From Epiperipatus broadwayi (lineage: Eukaryota > Onychophora > Udeonychophora > Euonychophora > Peripatidae), in NCBI GenBank assembly GCA_028023455.1, contig JAQFVV010006626.1, positions 498,001 to 562,000 on the forward strand: 64,000 nt of DNA, read 5' to 3'. Below, one piece after another: positions 59,384 through 64,000 of this stretch. The position numbers and the translations under genes are program-made. The notes under the pieces are model-generated. The model had not been told where the DNA came from, did no database searches, and saw only the letters and a program-made list of their open reading frames with translations. How positions within the stretch are numbered: the stretch's first letter is position 1; the number at the start of each line of letters is the position of its first letter.

Positions 59384-60350
59384 CACCTGGGTCTCTTTTT
59401 AGCGGGTTTATTTAACCCAATTTTGAAGTTACATGATTCACGTTTCTCCGGAAGTTCGAACTCCAATAATGCACTATTACTTTAAATAATAAATCTCACG
59501 CACTTACATCATATTGAAAGTAATAGCACATTATTGGAATTCGACTTTCATCTTAGTAATTTCAATATTTTCAGTGCTTTATAATAGTAAGATTTTATGG
59601 AATAATGAATTTAAAATCATGATTTCCACATTTTATGTATACACACATTAATTTTTACAAGATTATAATATAAATTTGTTCAAACATTGTGCATGCTAAT
59701 TTTGCATTTTAAATCACATTCTGTTTTTGCTTTTTAAAAAAGAACGTAATCAATTATTAATCATTTAGTGTCCGCAAGTTTATTTTTAAAAGGTGAGTAA
59801 TAGCAGTGCGCACAATTAAAATTGAAAATTAAAAAATTAAAGACAAAAATAAGAATTTAATTTTTAGTTGTTAGATTAATTACTAATTACATTGTCACCA
59901 GAAAACCATTAACACAACATGAGAGTGACGTTGGCGCTAGTTGTATTTTCTCTTATGAAGAATCTGATTTTTTACCAGTTTGCAAATGAACCTGTTTAAT
60001 GGCAAATAGCGATAATAATTAAAACATGTATAAAAAATGTAAATTACTGTAAATTATGTAAAAAAATATATTGTTTTGTATAAAATTAAATATTATAGTT
60101 AAAAAAATTTGTCTTGTATCAATTTTTTTCAAATTTGAAATTTTTTATTAGTCATATTTTATTTCCTTATTTTTTTTTTTTGCATGAATTTTAAAGTACT
60201 TTTACATTGGTGCTTTGCTTTTACACAATTTTTGAAAAATCACAGTCCGTATCCCCCCTTTTTCAAGGTAAGTTACGTCTATTTTTGCGCGATTTCGTTT
60301 GCGTGTGTTTTCTGAGGAACCTATCTATCGCATAAAATGAGACCCAGGTG
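59384..60350 (+). mobile_element. pogo/Tigger-like DNA transposon derivative, copy 3
   Basis: Perfect CACCTGGGTCTC / GAGACCCAGGTG termini flanked by TA on both sides. It is about 190 bases shorter than copy 1 because much of the transposase exon is deleted; a conserved tail ending in LPVCK and a stop remains at about 59985. The AAAAGGTGAGTAATAGCAG donor-like site is kept at about 59789. Perfect termini suggest that this copy could still be recognised by an active transposase elsewhere. Confidence 0.9.
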
Positions 60351-60767
60351 TATATATATTCTTACACTCAACTATCATGCACTCTCTTTTAGAACTATGA
60401 TATAATGACAAATAAAATTGTATTTATTAAGATTAAAATATAAATTTAATAATAGAATTGCTAAATGACATTTTCAGTATTAATCATTAATGATATAATG
60501 ATTGTTCTAAATTTTGTCAATCTACTGCTATTTTGTATATTATTAGAAGTAAAAATGCACATATATGTAATATATTCAATTTACATATACCAAGAAACAT
60601 GCATGTACGTAACATTATACATTTTGTGAAAATGTAGCATTGAATCTAAATATCATTATAGTTTAACTTTAATATATAACTAAAATATTTTCCAAAGTAC
60701 TTATTACTCATACTTAATACAATAGTAAATTCATTTTAATAATTTGGCATATTGTTTGTTTTTTATC
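60351..60767. other. AT-rich spacer
   Basis: No gene or family repeat recognised. Confidence 0.5.
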
Positions 60768-60768
60768 A

Positions 60769-61074
60769 TCATCATCATCATCAATCATTAACAAACCACT
60801 GCAGGATGAAGGTCTCTCCAAGTTCAATCCATCTTTTCCTATCTTTAGCTTTTCTTCTCCACATCACCCCTGCACACTTTCTTATCTCATCCATCCATCT
60901 CACATGTGGTCTTTTTGTGGGTCTTTTACAATCTCTTGGAATCCAGTTCAAAATTTCAATTGTCCGTCTATTATCATTTCTTCTAGCAATATGTCCAGCC
61001 CAACTCCACTTCAGTCTTTTAATTTTTTCAATGGGCATATTATTACCACTATATTTCGCAGATTCTAATATCAT
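60769..61074 (-). pseudogene. RTE-type LINE 3' end, copy 2
   Basis: Minus-strand frame with RLKWSWAGHIARR, ILNWIPRDCKRP and RWMDEIRKCAGVMWRRKAK, very close to 50863-51488 but without its internal stop. The expected TGA after the FILQ segment is TGG here, so the frame reads on for five codons (WFVND). The element ends in (GAT)n (60769-60783), the simple-repeat tail typical of RTE elements. Extreme 5' truncation: only about 85 codons remain. Confidence 0.85.
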
Positions 61075-61465
61075 TATTATTTGTGTATATATACTAGAAT
61101 TACTTTTATGACAATTAACATAAAAAATATATTTAAAGATTCTGATAAACTAGAAAGTTAACACTGATCACATGTCAATAATTCTAGTTATAGATTATGG
61201 TAATAGACATATTGAAAGTTACAGTAATTTGTATTAAGCACACAATACATATATAATATCCATTCATACAAAAGTCTCTGATAAGGAAAGTGAAGCTAAT
61301 ATTATTAACTATTTTTAGTCAAGGAAACAAATAATAGATTTGCTATTTAAAATATTTTACAAAAGCAGACATGCATAAAAGGTGTAGATGATACTTAGAT
61401 TCATATCAGCTACATAAAATGGTTGGTATATACACAATTACGAAAAAATATGACTATTGTCATAA

Positions 61466-61528
<63 letters not shown>

Positions 61529-63630
61529 TAAAACTGATAAAAATAATACGTTTAAAACAAACTCAAATAATAAAAATACTAAGGCACTCCACCAATTTTT
61601 TCCACTCTCATTAATTGAAGCAGTATGGATTTTTATAATATTAATACAAAATTCTCCAAAAAGATAACTTTCTAATACTGAACTTAGTTAACTGATACAG
61701 TAGTTTCACAATATTTTACATCATAATAATTAAATAATTTTAGAAATAATAGATGTAATAATAGTCATACATTTTTTGTCTATATTTTGTACAAAAGTTT
61801 TACTTGCTTACAATCTGATAAATAACATTGATACTTAATGTATAGTCTTAGTCTTAAAATGATAAAAATCATTGTTACACAATGAGTTAATCAAATTTGA
61901 TAGAAAAATTTTACTCTCTAAAAATTATCCAAGTATGAACATCAAGAGTTAATGTGAGATACAATGGCCATATTTATTGATTTTATGAGAGTATTTGACA
62001 ACGCGAATCTGAAAATGTTAGCGAGTTACTTAACCTAGATATTAATGAACAATTGCTAGCTGATAAATATCCTGATGAATTGCATTATATATAAACCAAT
62101 TCTATATAAATGAATAATTGTCCCTGATTGACATAGGTATTCAAGTCACATTGGGTAAAACAGTATTTGTTAGTATTTCCTAATCTATCTGTGACCTAGA
62201 TAAAATCTGTCTTAATAGAAATTTCAGAGATTGTTTTTGATTATATATATATATAACGTGTCTTATTCGTTGTTGCACATCAATAAACCTATACAAAATG
62301 ATGATCTCAATTACTAATTTATATATATAAGTAATGTTAAATAATACTTTGATACGGTATAAATATTTTGTCATGTGAAATTTACCAAGTCTATTCTAAA
62401 TAATAATTGAACTGCCCTCTAGCGCCATATTTGATAACTTACATATATGATATGTGTTCACTTAATATAGAGTTTTCCAAATGAGTGAGATATTTCTGAC
62501 TACATATTTAATATCAGTTATTTAAAAATCAATTCACATTAAAATATATAAGCTGATTTAAGTTTGTACTTTGGTTGTTATTGTTCTAGATAACTTTAAA
62601 TAAAAAGATCTAAAATATGGTAGGAAGTGATCCATTGGTCTATTTTCTTATTGTAAAAGTTAATAAACATAGCAGCTAGAGGGAAGTTCAGTTATATTTA
62701 AAATAGGCTTAGTAAATTTCACATATCATTATATATATATATAGCAGTAGCAGTAAGCATTAATATTAGCATAGTTGCATATATATATAAATGAAGAGAG
62801 ATTATTTAATCGTTTTTAGGAATCGATGTAAAATCTTGAAATTATAAAAGTTATGATCATAAATTTTTTAATACTGATAAAATACTTGATTTTAAAAATG
62901 TTGTCTTTAATTGTAAGTAGCTCACTCAATAGTTTTTAAATATATTACTTGTACCAATACTAGCAATTAATAAGATGAATTCTAGTAAATATCATGTAAA
63001 AATGAACAAAAAAAATATAAGTGCAATATTGTAAAGTTGTTATATTATTTTATTGCACTTGGTGTAATATCATTAAAAAATATAAATTTGATATTAATAA
63101 AATTAATATTATTTTATTGCCCTTGATGTAATATCATTACCTTAGCACATTGCAATATTAATAAAAGTACGGCACTAAAGCTTCTGTCCTTTAATGTTGT
63201 AATAACTCTACAAAATTTCTATAAGTTATTGCTCATAAATTGTCCTATCAGTATATTAATACCTGAGAATTCTAGGAAATGTATGCACATTGTGAATTCA
63301 TTTAGTACCCATAATACAACTGGGGTAGTAATATACATTTGAAAAGCAGAATAAATTGAGATTATGTGGGCATTGCTGATGCTACTAATAAATTATTTAT
63401 AATTGATAAATTTGAGATGGCATATATAATGGTAAGGCAATTCCAATATATTATTTGAATCATTTAGAAAATGGAGATTTGAAAAAAATATCATTTGAAA
63501 TGATGAAACACAAGATACTAAAGTCAATTTTTTATATAGATTCTTTTCCATTGCAATATTGTACAATTGTGCTTGAAAATGGATATTTATAATAAATACA
63601 AACTTTAGGAAATAATTTTATGAAATCATA
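61075..63630. other. AT-rich region with (ATT)n microsatellite
   Basis: (ATT)n of about 21 units at 61466-61528; the L- and Y-repeat frames across it are artefacts. A near-direct repeat of TTATTTTATTGCACTTGGTG / TTATTTTATTGCCCTTGATG lies at 63045 and 63110. No gene. Confidence 0.5.
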
Positions 63631-63632
63631 TA

Positions 63633-63839
63633 CTTAAGCCAATAAACATCACATGACCGCCACTTCTTATGCTTGTGTATAACTGTTTTAAAACAGGCAA
63701 AACTCATTATATGTATTGCCACACTATACATATTACTCTAGCTTGCTGTGTGTGGCAATATGTGAAGTGAGTTTTGCCTGTTTTAAAACAGTTATACACA
63801 AGCATAAGAAGTGGTGGTTATGTAATGTTTATTGGCTTA
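63633..63839. mobile_element. F2-derived palindrome
   Basis: Two inverted F2 end segments face each other: AAGCCAATAAACATCACATG...CAGGCAAAACTCA... and its complement ...TGAGTTTTGCCTG...ATTGGCTTAA. The centre is near 63735 (TATACATATTACTCTAGC). Arms are about 90 bases with few mismatches. It continues directly into an F2 body. Confidence 0.85.
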
Positions 63840-64000
63840 AAACCAATCCTGCCTAATAGGATAGTGGTGGCTATGGTTTTTAAAGAACCAAAGACACCAA
63901 AATGTATGGGTACTGAACTGAGTTCAGATTTATATGACTATATAAGATAACAGGTTTGAATTGGAAACATTCAAGTGTTTTCAATTTAAAACTCATAGTT
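63840..64000 (+). mobile_element. F2 unit, 5' part, cut by window end
   Basis: CCAATCCTGCCTAATAGGAT, GTGGCTATGGTTTTTAAAG, ACACCAAAATGTATGGGTAC, TGAACTGAGTTCAG and AAACATTCAAGTGTTTTC match the bodies at 28222 and 49804. A ribozyme core would be expected about 100 bases beyond the window. Confidence 0.8.

Noticed and set aside
60752-61111. 119-codon plus-strand frame and the related 109-codon minus frame at 51149-51478
   Set aside because: Antisense shadows of the two RTE copies; the opposite strands carry the recognisable WAGH and WIPRD motifs.

Overview
The window is non-coding DNA from an AT-rich (roughly three-quarters A+T) animal genome. It has no bacterial gene organisation and no recognisable host protein-coding exon. 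The mobile-element mix (a Penelope-like element with a GIY-YIG endonuclease, RTE-type and L1/Tx1-type LINEs, a Gypsy-like LTR element, a pogo/Tigger-like DNA transposon, tRNA-derived SINEs and hammerhead-bearing repeats) together with many long microsatellites fits an invertebrate metazoan. I cannot name the species or phylum from sequence alone.

Layout. 1-8.9 kb: AT-rich unique sequence with microsatellites (ATCT/GTCT, CT, and a 400-bp composite trinucleotide tract). 8.9-16.05 kb: one LTR retrotransposon on the minus strand with two ~1.95-kb LTRs, a primer-binding site, a polypurine tract, a 502-codon coiled-coil ORF in the gag position and an integrase tail, but no reverse transcriptase. 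16.3-16.9 kb: Penelope-like GIY-YIG endonuclease remnant. 19-28.6 kb: dispersed copies of a ~420-bp repeat (family F2), a 135-bp tandem duplication and a broken L1/Tx1-type LINE. 30-33.3 kb: two copies, in opposite orientation, of a TA-target DNA transposon, one carrying a nested insertion built around a perfect 73-bp inverted repeat. 36.9-39.2 kb: decayed Penelope-like sequence. 41.97-43.24 kb: tandem and inverted ~410-bp units (family F1). 46-54 kb: large palindromes, F2 copies and an RTE 3' end. 56-61 kb: SINE, decayed LINE, third DNA transposon copy and second RTE 3' end. 63.6-64 kb: an F2 palindrome running off the window.

The main discovery candidate is that families F1 and F2, whose bodies are unrelated by eye, carry the same short core, and this core reads as a hammerhead self-cleaving ribozyme. 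It has CTGATGA, a small stem II, GAAA, a self-complementary stem III (ACCGGT in F1, ACTAGT in F2) and a GTC cleavage triplet, closed by a 6-bp stem I (TCCTCA with TGGGGA). The cores recur head-to-tail at about 409 bp (F1) and 423 bp (F2). This is the architecture of retrozymes, non-autonomous retroelements thought to move through self-cleaved circular RNAs, possibly using Penelope-type reverse transcriptase, of which decayed copies are present here. Activity and mobilisation are inference.
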